64,000 bases of DNA. Origin: Paenibacillus roseus (GTDB lineage: Bacteria; Bacillota; Bacilli; Paenibacillales; Paenibacillaceae). Made by a program: the position numbers and the translations under genes. Positions within the stretch are counted from its first letter, which is position 1, and each line of letters starts with the position of its first letter. The DNA lies in NCBI RefSeq assembly GCF_016424485.1, contig NZ_JAELUP010000117.1:62001-126000 (forward strand). The letters are read 5' to 3'. The notes under the pieces are model-generated. The model was given only the letters and a program-made list of their open reading frames with translations, was not told the DNA's origin and did no database searches. This document shows positions 9,238 to 17,762 of this stretch, piece after piece.

Positions 9238-11004
9238 TCATGCTGTGCCTTGAATAAGCTCGTCCAAGGCTTGCTTCTGAATTTGATGCAGACCGCTATA
9301 GACTTTCCCTGCTGCCAACAGTTCCTCATGCTTGCCCTGCTCCACAATCGTTCCGCGGTCAATAACTACGATCAGGTCTGCTTTTTCAATTGTGGACAGG
9401 CGGTGCGCAATTGCGATAGTTGTCTTCCCTTCCATCAGCCGCTCAATCCCCCGCTGAACCGCAATCTCGGAATCGGTATCCAGCGCTGATGTTGCCTCGT
9501 CGAGCAGCAGAATCGGCGCGTTCTTCAATATGGCCCTGGCAATCGCAATTCGCTGCTTCTGCCCGCCCGACAATCTTACTCCCCGTTCGCCTACCAATGT
9601 CTCATAGCCTTCCGGCTGCTCCATAATAAAATCATGGGCATACGCAGCACGCGCCGCTTCCATTACTTCTTCATCGGTAGCGTCCATTTTTCCGTACCGG
9701 ATGTTGCTCTCAATTGTCCCATCGAATAAATAAGGCTCCTGAGACACATACGCCATTTTTTCGCGAAGCTCCTCAAGGGTATAGTCGGCAAAGCTTCGGC
9801 CCTCCACGCGGATGTCCCCGGCTGCAAAGGGGTAGAAGCCAAGCAGCAGCTTCATAATCGTGCTTTTGCCGCCGCCGCTAGGGCCGACAAGCGCAACAAC
9901 CTGCCCTCTTCCTACGAGAAGATTCACCCGGTCGAGCGTATTTTTACCCTGCTGGTAAGCAAACGACACGTCTCTTAGCTCAATCATACTATCTTTAGTT
10001 GCGCTGCTGGCTGCCTCTTCCCTGACATTTGCAGGGTAGCGGTCTGACTCCGGATCGTGAGCAAGCAGTTCAAATACGCGGTCAGCTCCGGCAAGCGCAG
10101 TTTGTACATTCGACCAGAACATGCCCAAATTCCGGAATAAATTCGTGACATTTTCCAGCAACAAGATTACTCCAAGCAAGCTGCCAATGGAGATTTGACC
10201 GTTAAACATCATAAAAGCTCCGATAATGAAGGCACCGCCATTGTTGATCCACAGGAGCAAGTAGTTGGTACCCGTCAGATAGGCGTTCTTCTTCGCCCGC
10301 AACATGGAAAGCTGGGCAAGCATACCCGTCGTCTCCTGATATTTACCGTTCATTCCATCCACCATCTGAAAGGTTCTGCTGACCTGTGTGCCGGCGACAA
10401 GATTGGACAGTCTCTCCAGTTGAACGCTGGATTTCTCTTGAATTTCAGCACTGATCTTCCGCATCGGTTTGGCGTATCGTGTATTGACATAGGTGGACGC
10501 AAATCCGAGCGCAATCATCGCGATGGCAAATCTCCAGTCCAGGTAGAACATAATGATAGCCGAGATGGTGCCGTTCGCCAGCAAGGAAACGAGCGTCTGC
10601 GCTTCACCAGCATAGGCGTTCTCCATCGTCTGAAGATCGTTCGTAATGCGGGACAGGCTATCCCCGCTATGGTTGTTCTCGTAATAGGTCACCGGCAGCT
10701 TCTCCATATGGCGGAATACCCGCAGCCGTATACTGTTCATGACCGTCTTCACCGATTTGCCGTACCAATACTGGGTAATTGGCGTAATCGTACATAAGGC
10801 AATAATGATAAGCATGAACTGCAAGCAAAGCAGGATAACGGTGTTCATGTCCTTACCATCCAATGCATTCAGAATCGTCGAAATCATCAGTGCTGTAATA
10901 ATGGATACGCTGGAGCTCAAGATGCTATAGGTCACCAGACCGAGAAAATACGATGTCTTGTGCCGGTCCAGCGCGCGGGCAAGTTTTACAATTTGTTGGA
11001 TCAC
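9238..11004 (-). CDS. ABC exporter, fused membrane and ATPase domains (second of pair)
   Basis: A 588-residue half-transporter. Six hydrophobic membrane segments occupy about residues 15-310, followed by a nucleotide-binding domain with Walker A GPSGGGKST, signature LSGGQKQR and Walker B LLLDEATSALD with the catalytic Glu. The family exports lipids, peptides and drugs as dimers. The GTG start lies 3 bp after the stop of a second half-transporter, so a heterodimer is likely, though both ATP sites look catalytic. Position inside the biosynthetic operon suggests product export or self-resistance. Confidence 0.93.
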   Translation of the reverse strand: MIQQIVKLARALDRHKTSYFLGLVTYSILSSSVSIITALMISTILNALDGKDMNTVILLCLQFMLIIIALCTITPITQYWYGKSVKTVMNSIRLRVFRHMEKLPVTYYENNHSGDSLSRITNDLQTMENAYAGEAQTLVSLLANGTISAIIMFYLDWRFAIAMIALGFASTYVNTRYAKPMRKISAEIQEKSSVQLERLSNLVAGTQVSRTFQMVDGMNGKYQETTGMLAQLSMLRAKKNAYLTGTNYLLLWINNGGAFIIGAFMMFNGQISIGSLLGVILLLENVTNLFRNLGMFWSNVQTALAGADRVFELLAHDPESDRYPANVREEAASSATKDSMIELRDVSFAYQQGKNTLDRVNLLVGRGQVVALVGPSGGGKSTIMKLLLGFYPFAAGDIRVEGRSFADYTLEELREKMAYVSQEPYLFDGTIESNIRYGKMDATDEEVMEAARAAYAHDFIMEQPEGYETLVGERGVRLSGGQKQRIAIARAILKNAPILLLDEATSALDTDSEIAVQRGIERLMEGKTTIAIAHRLSTIEKADLIVVIDRGTIVEQGKHEELLAAGKVYSGLHQIQKQALDELIQGTA

Positions 11005-11007
11005 CGC

Positions 11008-12792
11008 TTATGCCCCCTCTTGAGCAATCTGTCCGGGCTGTTCTGCGTGCGAGCCCGCCTGATTGTGATACAAGCGACGATAGATGCCGTTCTGTGCAAT
11101 CAATTCGGCATGCGTGCCGCTCTCCGCAATGTATCCATTATTCAGCACCAGAATGCGGTCAGCATTCATGACTGTCGATAGACGATGCGCGACCACAAGA
11201 ACCGTTCTGTTTCGCGTCATGCGGTTAATCGCTTCCTGAACAAGCTTTTCGGACTCCGTATCGAGCGCCGAGGTTGCCTCATCCAGCAGCAAGATGGGGG
11301 CATCCTTCATAATTGCCCGGGCAATCGCAAGGCGTTGTTTTTGGCCTCCCGACAGCTTCACGCCGCGTTCTCCGACAAGTGTCTGGTAGCCCTCTGGAAG
11401 CACACGGATAAATTCGTGAATGTTAGCCATTTTTGCAGCCCGTTCCACATCCTCCATCTTGTAACCGTCTTCCGTGCAAGCAATATTCTCGGCGATGGAG
11501 CCGGGGAAAAGGAAAGTATCCTGCGAAACATGCGAAATTAACGTGCGTGCAGCCGAAAGCTTCCATTCTGTCAGCGGCTCGCCGTACAGATTGATACAAC
11601 CGCCCTGGTAATCGTAAAAGCCTGTAATAAGCTTAAAGACGGTTGATTTGCCCGAGCCGCTTGGCCCAACCAAGGCGATTGTTTTCCCTTGCTCCAGCGA
11701 GAAGCTGACCTCATCCAGAATCTGTGATTTGCCATCGTAGGAGAAGCTGACGTCCTGGAATTCAATCGTAGGAGCCTCTGTCGAAAGGTTCTGCGGCTGC
11801 TTCCCTTCCGTCCGTTCGGTCTTCTGATCCAGCAATTCAAAGAGATAATCTGATATGCCGGCTGCTATTTTGAAACGGCTAATCTGGTTCGGGATTTCTC
11901 CCATGCCCTGAACCAGATAATTAATGAACTGGACAAATGCCAGCAGGGCGCCGATCTCCAGTTGTCCTTGACTTACCAGGTAACCACCGAAAAGAAAGAA
12001 GCCTACCAGGGGAGCTGTCCGGACAAATATGCTCACTGAGCCAATTGCCGCAATGCGTTTCTCAATCCGCAGAAAGTTCACCATCAGCTTGCCCAGCAAG
12101 TCTTGGAACTTCTTATACATGATCTCTACCAAATTGTAAGACTTGATGATATGGATACCGCCGATCGTATCTTGAACGACCGTATTCATCCGCGCCATTT
12201 CCTGCTGCACATCAGCCGCATACTTGCTTAACGGACGACTGATCGCTCCGCTCAGGAAAGTCATGAGCAGCACCACGCCGAAGCCGAATAAGGTAAGCTG
12301 CCAATTCATGTAGAACATGAACACAATACAGACCGTTACACGGAAGATATGAAAAATAAGCGCGGCGAAATCGTTGTTGATAAATCCTTCGATTTCATTC
12401 ATGCTATTTGTCATTCTGGAGCTGAAATCACCGGAATGGCGCGAATCCATATACGAGATTGGCAGCTTGTTAATATGCTCGCCTACGGTATTTTTAATAT
12501 CCCGCGTTACTGCGGCACTGTACCGCCCTGAAGAATAAACGTTGAAGAAATTGACCACGACGCCGATTAAAATGAACGCGAGGATCAAATATACCGCTTG
12601 CGTCAGGCCCGCTTTATCACCGGACAAAGTGGACGAGAATAACAGGTTGATAATGTATACGAGCAAGATGTCATTGGCAGCCAAGACCAGTGTGCTAAGA
12701 AGCTTAACCGACAGCCAAAACCGATAGGGACTAAGAAATACAAGCAGCCTGCTGATGGAAGAGAAGGCTGAATGACGGGTTGCAGCTTGCAT
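11008..12792 (-). CDS. ABC exporter, fused membrane and ATPase domains (first of pair)
   Basis: A 594-residue half-transporter with an N-terminal six-helix membrane domain and a C-terminal ATPase (Walker A GPSGSGKST, LSGGQKQR, LLLDEATSALD with catalytic Glu, and a VVAHRLST switch). It is translated just before the second exporter and, with it, probably forms the efflux pump of the pathway. The ATG is preceded by AGAGGAGGGT about 8 bp away. It could also work as a homodimer. Confidence 0.93.
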   Translation of the reverse strand: MQAATRHSAFSSISRLLVFLSPYRFWLSVKLLSTLVLAANDILLVYIINLLFSSTLSGDKAGLTQAVYLILAFILIGVVVNFFNVYSSGRYSAAVTRDIKNTVGEHINKLPISYMDSRHSGDFSSRMTNSMNEIEGFINNDFAALIFHIFRVTVCIVFMFYMNWQLTLFGFGVVLLMTFLSGAISRPLSKYAADVQQEMARMNTVVQDTIGGIHIIKSYNLVEIMYKKFQDLLGKLMVNFLRIEKRIAAIGSVSIFVRTAPLVGFFLFGGYLVSQGQLEIGALLAFVQFINYLVQGMGEIPNQISRFKIAAGISDYLFELLDQKTERTEGKQPQNLSTEAPTIEFQDVSFSYDGKSQILDEVSFSLEQGKTIALVGPSGSGKSTVFKLITGFYDYQGGCINLYGEPLTEWKLSAARTLISHVSQDTFLFPGSIAENIACTEDGYKMEDVERAAKMANIHEFIRVLPEGYQTLVGERGVKLSGGQKQRLAIARAIMKDAPILLLDEATSALDTESEKLVQEAINRMTRNRTVLVVAHRLSTVMNADRILVLNNGYIAESGTHAELIAQNGIYRRLYHNQAGSHAEQPGQIAQEGA

Positions 12793-12851
12793 AATAACCC
12801 TCCTCTTTATTCTGAGTTAGCTATACTTTGATGAGATGCGAGTAAAGAGGT

Positions 12852-13121
12852 TCAAGCGCTCCGCTGCTCAATAAATCTTTTCACGCTTTCTTTAAACTGC
12901 TCTAAGGTAGAAAAGTTATCTGGTATTAATACCTCATCTTCAAATTCAACATCAAATTCATGTTCCAGCGCTACAATCAATTTCACGAAGGAAATCGAAT
13001 TAAGTCCTGCGGATTCCAGATCAGATTTAAGCAGTTCCTCGTCGACAGACTGCTCCAAATTTTTCTGTAACACTTCGTCAAATCTCACATCAAAATCAAT
13101 CGTTTGTACTTGCTCGCTCAT
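12852..13121 (-). CDS. Acyl carrier protein (second stand-alone)
   Basis: An 89-residue acidic protein with carrier-protein helices. The phosphopantetheine Ser lies in GLNSISFVKL, where the usual Asp-Ser is replaced by Asn-Ser. AAGGAGG precedes the ATG by 7 bp. It follows the ketoreductase gene by 17 bp. With the first ACP of the operon it gives two free carriers for the type II ketosynthase pair, one perhaps for chain growth and one for hand-over; that division is inference. Confidence 0.88.
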   Translation of the reverse strand: MSEQVQTIDFDVRFDEVLQKNLEQSVDEELLKSDLESAGLNSISFVKLIVALEHEFDVEFEDEVLIPDNFSTLEQFKESVKRFIEQRSA

Positions 13122-13138
13122 TATTGAGCCTCCTTATT

Positions 13139-13879
13139 TTAAATGATACCGCCATCAACAATAATCGTTTGTCCATAGATATAGCTTGCATCGCTAGAGG
13201 CAAGAAAAATGACTACCTTGGCTACTTCATCCGTCTCTCCCAGCCGGCCGCAGGAAATTTTCTCGACAAATTGCTGCCGAACGCGCTCAGGCACCTTCTC
13301 CAGCATATCCGTGACAATATAGCCTGGCGCGATAGCGTTTACCCGGATATTTTTGCCCGCAACTTCTCTGGACAGCGCGCGGGTCAGGCCAATAAGTCCA
13401 GCCTTGGAAGCACAATAATTCGTTTGGCCCAAAGCGCCTGCGAGTGCAGATATGGAGGAAATATTAATAATGACTCCTCTTCTCTTGCTGATCATCGAAG
13501 GCAGTACCGCCTTGCAGCAGTTGTAAGCGCCTTTTAAGTTAGTATCGATTACCTTGTCCCAGGAAGGCTCTTCCATGAACATCAGGAAGCCGTCTTCGGT
13601 CACACCTGCATTGTTGATCAGTACATCGATTGGACCAAACTCCCGGGCAGCAGCATCGATTGCAGCAAGCGTTTGGACATGGCTGCATACATCCAGCGCG
13701 ACAGCCTTCGCCCTTTTCCCTTGAGCGAGGAGTTCAGCTTCCAGTCGTAAAGCCGCAGACTCGTTGCTTTTATATGTAAACAAAACTACTGCCCCTTCAT
13801 CTGCAAACCGCCGTACGATAGCATTCCCAATACCTCGCGCCCCTCCGGTAACAAAAACGACTTGGCCGTCGAACCTCAA
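13139..13879 (-). CDS. 3-oxoacyl-ACP reductase, FabG-like SDR
   Basis: A 246-residue classical short-chain dehydrogenase with the NADPH loop TGGARGIG, the NNAG motif, catalytic Ser in NISSIS and the YCASK Tyr-Lys pair. It should reduce the beta-keto group on the ACP-bound chain to a hydroxyl, the step before dehydration. The start is a TTG whose last bases overlap the TGA of the ketosynthase-like gene upstream, so the two are translationally coupled. It is a cluster copy rather than the housekeeping fabG, judged by its neighbours. Confidence 0.93.
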   Translation of the reverse strand: MRFDGQVVFVTGGARGIGNAIVRRFADEGAVVLFTYKSNESAALRLEAELLAQGKRAKAVALDVCSHVQTLAAIDAAAREFGPIDVLINNAGVTEDGFLMFMEEPSWDKVIDTNLKGAYNCCKAVLPSMISKRRGVIINISSISALAGALGQTNYCASKAGLIGLTRALSREVAGKNIRVNAIAPGYIVTDMLEKVPERVRQQFVEKISCGRLGETDEVAKVVIFLASSDASYIYGQTIIVDGGII

Positions 13880-15054
13880 TGGTTCACCCCTGCATAGCTG
13901 GCGAGTACGACACTATGCAAACATCCGCTGACATCATGCCCGTTCACCAGCAGGTAACGGTAACAGCCAGGGCGTGGCTGCTGATGCACAATCTCCAGTT
14001 CCAAGGCCGGATCCGGAGTGATACAGCCTGCTGTTAAAGGCAAGCAGCCTTTCGTAATGGCCAATGCGCCCGCAGCTACGTTCAATGAAAAGGACGCGCC
14101 CAGCACTTCTCCGACCGCCCCTTTAATTGAAGTGACAGGAATTGAAGCCGATCTTGGGCCAAATACCTCGTGAATCGCTTGCGCCTCCACTCTGTCGGCC
14201 AATTGCCCTCCTCCTGCCGCCATCAATATTCCATCGATATCGTCCGGGGAGAGCGAGGCATTCATAAGGGCCAGGCCCATGACCTGCTCAAATGCTTCTT
14301 TATCCCCCACCTCTGCACCGGGATTGTTTGAGCCCGTTAAGCTCGCATAACCGGCAACCTCGCACAAAATGCGTTCCGGGCTGCGACTCAATACGCTTTC
14401 GGTCTCGAGCAAAAGTGCAGCAACGCCCTCCGTCATTCTCGCCCCACTTCGGTTTTCATCCAGCGGTCTGCATAAATAATGCTCGTCTTTGGTTACGTAG
14501 TCCTGCTGTTGAAATGCTTCGTACAGCTCGGGACAATACTCTTCTACCCCGCCGCACAGGACAGCATCCGCTTTGCCGCTTTTGAGCAGATCAGCTGCAT
14601 AAGCAATCGCATTGCTGCCCATTAGAATGGTGCTTGCACCCTTCAACTTCAAATTCATGCATGTATGCCCAATACCCGAGTTGTATAAGGTACTGGCAAA
14701 CACCGTCGGACTGACGGTATCAACACCCCCCGAGACGATTTGATTGCTCAGTGTAAGGTTGGATGTGACCGGACCGTATCCTGTCGTGAAAACGGTGCCG
14801 ATACGGGTACGATCCATCTTCTCCCGCTCAATCAATTCATCGTCAAGCACCTGTTTCGATGCGCTCAAGGTTAGCCGTGAAAACCGGTCCATTCGTCTTG
14901 CAGACTTGTTGTCAATGTTCTGTGGAATATCAAGCGGCAGCTTGATTTGATTCGGAGGGATTCCGCTAGGCTCGTTTATTCCTCTCCAATATTCCTCCGA
15001 ACCGGAACCTGCAACACTTATCGCTCCTACTGCCGTAACAAATATAGTATGCAT
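13876..15054 (-). CDS. KS-beta / chain-length-factor-like ketosynthase homologue (inactive)
   Basis: A 392-residue thiolase-fold protein of ketosynthase length. The catalytic residues are gone: the Cys loop reads STILMGSNAIAYA near residues 141-153, the first His motif reads AAGGGQLAD instead of AHGTAT, and the second reads KGAVGEVLG instead of SGHCLG. Loss of all three fits a KS-beta (chain length factor) subunit that pairs with an active KS-alpha and shapes chain length. The active partner lies two genes upstream in the operon, separated by the dehydratase. ATG start after GGGAGAG. An unrelated decarboxylating role cannot be excluded. Confidence 0.85.
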   Translation of the reverse strand: MHTIFVTAVGAISVAGSGSEEYWRGINEPSGIPPNQIKLPLDIPQNIDNKSARRMDRFSRLTLSASKQVLDDELIEREKMDRTRIGTVFTTGYGPVTSNLTLSNQIVSGGVDTVSPTVFASTLYNSGIGHTCMNLKLKGASTILMGSNAIAYAADLLKSGKADAVLCGGVEEYCPELYEAFQQQDYVTKDEHYLCRPLDENRSGARMTEGVAALLLETESVLSRSPERILCEVAGYASLTGSNNPGAEVGDKEAFEQVMGLALMNASLSPDDIDGILMAAGGGQLADRVEAQAIHEVFGPRSASIPVTSIKGAVGEVLGASFSLNVAAGALAITKGCLPLTAGCITPDPALELEIVHQQPRPGCYRYLLVNGHDVSGCLHSVVLASYAGVNH

Positions 15055-15082
15055 AGGACTCTCCCAGAGTTAATAGTAACTT

Positions 15083-15511
15083 TCACAATTGATTTGGATT
15101 CACCAAAGTCAGCACCCCGGTTGCGACGAGTTTATCGCCAACTGTGGCCGTGCATTTGATTTGATGGTATATATGGAGGGATTCGATTAATTCCGTCTCT
15201 ACCATAAAGGTATCCCCAGGCTTGACCGGATGAATAAATTTAATATTTTTCACCGCGCCCAAATAGAACTTGCTTGCAGGCGGGATACCCGCCTTGTAAA
15301 ATATAAATCCGCCAACTTGAGCCATCGTTTCGATCATCAGAACCCCCGGGTACAGCGGTTCATCCGGAAAATGTCCAACAGCCCATTGTTCGTTAATGCT
15401 GACATTCTTGTAGCCTTTGGAACGTTTCATATACTCAACTTCCAGTATTCGGTCTACCATAATAAACGGATGCCGATGAGGCAAACCTTTCTCGATTTCA
15501 ATAGATTCCAT
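15083..15511 (-). CDS. 3-hydroxyacyl-ACP dehydratase, FabZ-like hot-dog protein
   Basis: Single hot-dog domain of about 142 residues with LPHRHPFIMVDRI, the catalytic His in GHFP and the catalytic Glu in PGVLMIE, all typical of FabZ. It should convert the 3-hydroxyacyl-ACP to trans-2-enoyl-ACP. No enoyl reductase gene is visible in the cluster section shown, so successive cycles would leave conjugated double bonds. The ATG at 15511 has GGGAG 9 bp upstream; an upstream TTG is less likely. It sits between the two ketosynthase-fold genes. Confidence 0.93.
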   Translation of the reverse strand: MESIEIEKGLPHRHPFIMVDRILEVEYMKRSKGYKNVSINEQWAVGHFPDEPLYPGVLMIETMAQVGGFIFYKAGIPPASKFYLGAVKNIKFIHPVKPGDTFMVETELIESLHIYHQIKCTATVGDKLVATGVLTLVNPNQL

Positions 15512-15586
15512 GCAAGACAACTCCCTGGTTTCAAAACATATTCACAGGCTTTGGCATGCCGACACATTCACTTGGCAGTACTCCAA

Positions 15587-16783
15587 TCAAACCTTCCCGA
15601 CAACAATGCTAGCCGAATTTCCGAAGAAGGCGTAAGAGTTGGATATTGCATATTTAATATCCCGTTTTTCAGAGTAGCCCTTCAGAATATGAAGGCCTTG
15701 AAATTGTTCCGGCGTCTCTTGCAGGCCGGCAGTCGGAGGGACAATGCCACGATCTACTGCCAGTAAAGTCGCTACCAACTCCACGCTTCCAGCGGCGCCT
15801 AGACAATGGCCGGAAACCGCTTTCGTTGAAGAAATCGTTACCTGCGACCTTTCCTTCTCCGTATGGAAAACTTTGGCTAGCGCGCTCATTTCCATAAGGT
15901 CATTTAGCTCAGTTGCGGTGCCGTGGGCGTTGACATAATCAATATCGCAGGGCTGCAGCCCTGCGTCATCCAGCGCCATCCATATCGTCCTGGCAGCCCC
16001 TTCTCCTTCTGGATCAGGGCTTGTAATATGGTGGGCATCATTCCCCAGCCCGTAACCTAGCAATTCGCCATATATGTGAGCCCCTCTTTGCCTTGCTCTG
16101 TCAAGGGTTTCTACGATTAAGACAGCAACCCCCTCGCCAAGCGACATCCCGTCCCGGTCTTTGTCGAACGGTACGCAACCTTTAATACTCATCGATTGTA
16201 GGCTGTGAAATCCCGCGATATAATTGTCGGATAGAGGCTCTGCCCCGACGACGACCATAAGGTCAGTTCTCCCGTAACGTATCGAATCGAGCGCAATACC
16301 CGCTCCGGCAGTTCCTGCTGCACACGCCGACATCGTAGTGAAAGCCTGGCCTTTAATGCCCAAGTAAGAAACAAGATTGGAGAGCAAAGATGGAATTCCG
16401 ATTAATCGGTCGGAATCCACGCTCCCTTCCCCGAGCTTACGGATGTATTGCATGGTTTTGATATGGCCTGGGGCCGACTCGGATAATGACAAGCCTGCTC
16501 TTACGCCGAGCTTGCCGATATCCGCTCTCGTAAGTCCGCTATCTCCCAGTGCTTCATCCAGGGCGCAAAAAGCCATTTCCACAATCCGTTGATCCTCGTC
16601 AATCTCCAGGCATGGCTTGTCTACGCTGCCCGCAACTTCGCTCCGCACGCCAAGCTTCTTGAGCTTTTCATGTGATCGAAGTCCGCTTGCACCGTTCACG
16701 ATGGACTGGAAGAACGCCTCTCGATCTGTCCCCCCTGGTGCAAGGATTCCTATTCCGGTAACTACGGCTTGACGTCTCTCCAT
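15587..16783 (-). CDS. KS-alpha: type II-like beta-ketoacyl-ACP synthase
   Basis: A 398-residue stand-alone ketosynthase of the FabF/KS-alpha type. The catalytic triad is complete: Cys154 in SACAAG, His287 in AHGTAT and His326 in SGHCLG. It should catalyse decarboxylative condensation of malonyl-ACP with the growing chain. It begins 3 bp after the first ACP gene ends. With the inactive partner KS-beta, the dehydratase and the ketoreductase it makes a full iterative reducing set. A malonyl transferase is not visible, so the cellular FabD may serve. Confidence 0.93.
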   Translation of the reverse strand: MERRQAVVTGIGILAPGGTDREAFFQSIVNGASGLRSHEKLKKLGVRSEVAGSVDKPCLEIDEDQRIVEMAFCALDEALGDSGLTRADIGKLGVRAGLSLSESAPGHIKTMQYIRKLGEGSVDSDRLIGIPSLLSNLVSYLGIKGQAFTTMSACAAGTAGAGIALDSIRYGRTDLMVVVGAEPLSDNYIAGFHSLQSMSIKGCVPFDKDRDGMSLGEGVAVLIVETLDRARQRGAHIYGELLGYGLGNDAHHITSPDPEGEGAARTIWMALDDAGLQPCDIDYVNAHGTATELNDLMEMSALAKVFHTEKERSQVTISSTKAVSGHCLGAAGSVELVATLLAVDRGIVPPTAGLQETPEQFQGLHILKGYSEKRDIKYAISNSYAFFGNSASIVVGKV

Positions 16784-16786
16784 CGG

Positions 16787-17065
16787 CTACGAACCAACTT
16801 GGCTACGGATGGTATCCGCTATGGAACGGACATTTTTAAACACCGACATCTCGCTGCTTTGAGGTTTGATTCCGAATAGCTCCTTCAGTCCGACTGCAAG
16901 TTCCAATGCATCCACTGAATCGAGATCAAGACCGTCACCGCTGTCATTCACATCAAAAAGCGGGGCGTCATCATGAATTTCTTCAGGTGAAATGTCCAAA
17001 CCCAGCTTTGCAACGATCATGCTCTTGATTTGGTTTTCAATTGACAATTGTACGTTTTCCATCAT
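16787..17065 (-). CDS. Acyl carrier protein (first gene of operon)
   Basis: A 92-residue carrier protein with the classic phosphopantetheine motif DLDSVDALEL. The frame extends further upstream to a GTG at 17176, but AAGGAG lies 5 bp before the ATG at 17065 and the upstream part looks non-coding, so the short form is preferred (the next codon is also ATG). It is the first gene behind the promoter at 17391-17420 and is followed by KS-alpha after 3 bp, as in minimal type II PKS operons. Confidence 0.9.
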   Translation of the reverse strand: MMENVQLSIENQIKSMIVAKLGLDISPEEIHDDAPLFDVNDSGDGLDLDSVDALELAVGLKELFGIKPQSSEMSVFKNVRSIADTIRSQVGS

Positions 17066-17390
17066 TTCAGCTCCTTGGTTGGGATAGAAAATTGTACTGA
17101 ATTCAGAAAGTGTTATTATTAGAACTAAAATACAAACGCTTTCATTATTGTTATATGGTGTCTTGTAGGCGCTCACTCCTTAATTGAATTAATATGCATA
17201 TGCCTGACTTGGAGACGGTATTCTAAGAATGGGCTCATCTAGGTGGAAAAGTAGGAGGTGAAAAAGGTATAGCGTGTGTGGAATTAGTTGAAGGCTATTG
17301 CATAGCGTTAGCTGTATGAACAGCGTGTGGCAGTTCCCGGGCTTTAACTCTGTACAAATTTCGCATACAAAGCAAAGTTCCTTTAGACAT
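17066..17390 (-). other. Long untranslated leader of the biosynthetic operon
   Basis: Between the predicted transcription start (near 17384) and the ACP start codon there are about 320 nt with no convincing gene. I see no recognisable riboswitch or T-box core. The length leaves room for an attenuator or regulator binding. A weak cre-like 14-mer sits at 17131-17144. Confidence 0.4.
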
Positions 17391-17420
17391 ATTGTACCAT
17401 AAAAGAAAAAATTATTTCAA
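17391..17420 (-). promoter_or_regulatory. Sigma-A promoter for the biosynthetic operon
   Basis: Reading leftward: -35 TTGAAA (17415-17420), 18-bp spacer, extended TG-G, then -10 TACAAT (17391-17396). It lies in an AT-rich block and is the best promoter-like match upstream of the first ACP gene. Start of transcription predicted near 17384. Confidence 0.6.
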
Positions 17421-17671
17421 TATTTATTTTATTCGCAAAAATACAAGTTTTATCATAATTCAGTGTTTTTATTCAACATTATACTTCTCATACCGGCAAA
17501 AGGACACATAATTCGGATTGCACAAATTATCATATGCCGTTTGTTCCCGCGTAGAAGATTCACGATCAGCCCCCTGATCCATTCGTCGCCATTATGATTC
17601 GCTTCCGTTAGAACCTTCAATTATTCAAATAGCTGTCTGATTTTGTAATCCAGTAATGAGCCCGGCAACCT

Positions 17672-17700
17672 AAAAAAGCGCTCCCCAAGGAGAGCACCGC
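17672..17700 (-). terminator. Intrinsic terminator after ricA
   Basis: On the minus strand a GC-rich stem (GGTGCTCTCC with GGGAGCGC, one bulge) is followed by TTTTTT. A second hairpin with 8-bp arms, GCAAAAGT/ACTTTTGC, lies just before it at 17699-17716. Confidence 0.7.
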
Positions 17701-17762
17701 AAAAGTCTACTTTTGCAGTAGTCTCCCCAAAGACACGCATATCAAGAAGTTCTTCTATTCTA

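Noticed and set aside
17131..17144. cre-like catabolite-repression site TACAAACGCTTTCA in the leader
   Set aside because: Two mismatches in one half-site and a location far downstream of the predicted transcription start; too weak to call.
17066..17176. Longer form of the first ACP starting at GTG 17176
   Set aside because: AAGGAG overlaps this GTG without spacing, the added residues do not resemble carrier proteins, and ATG 17065 has a proper site.
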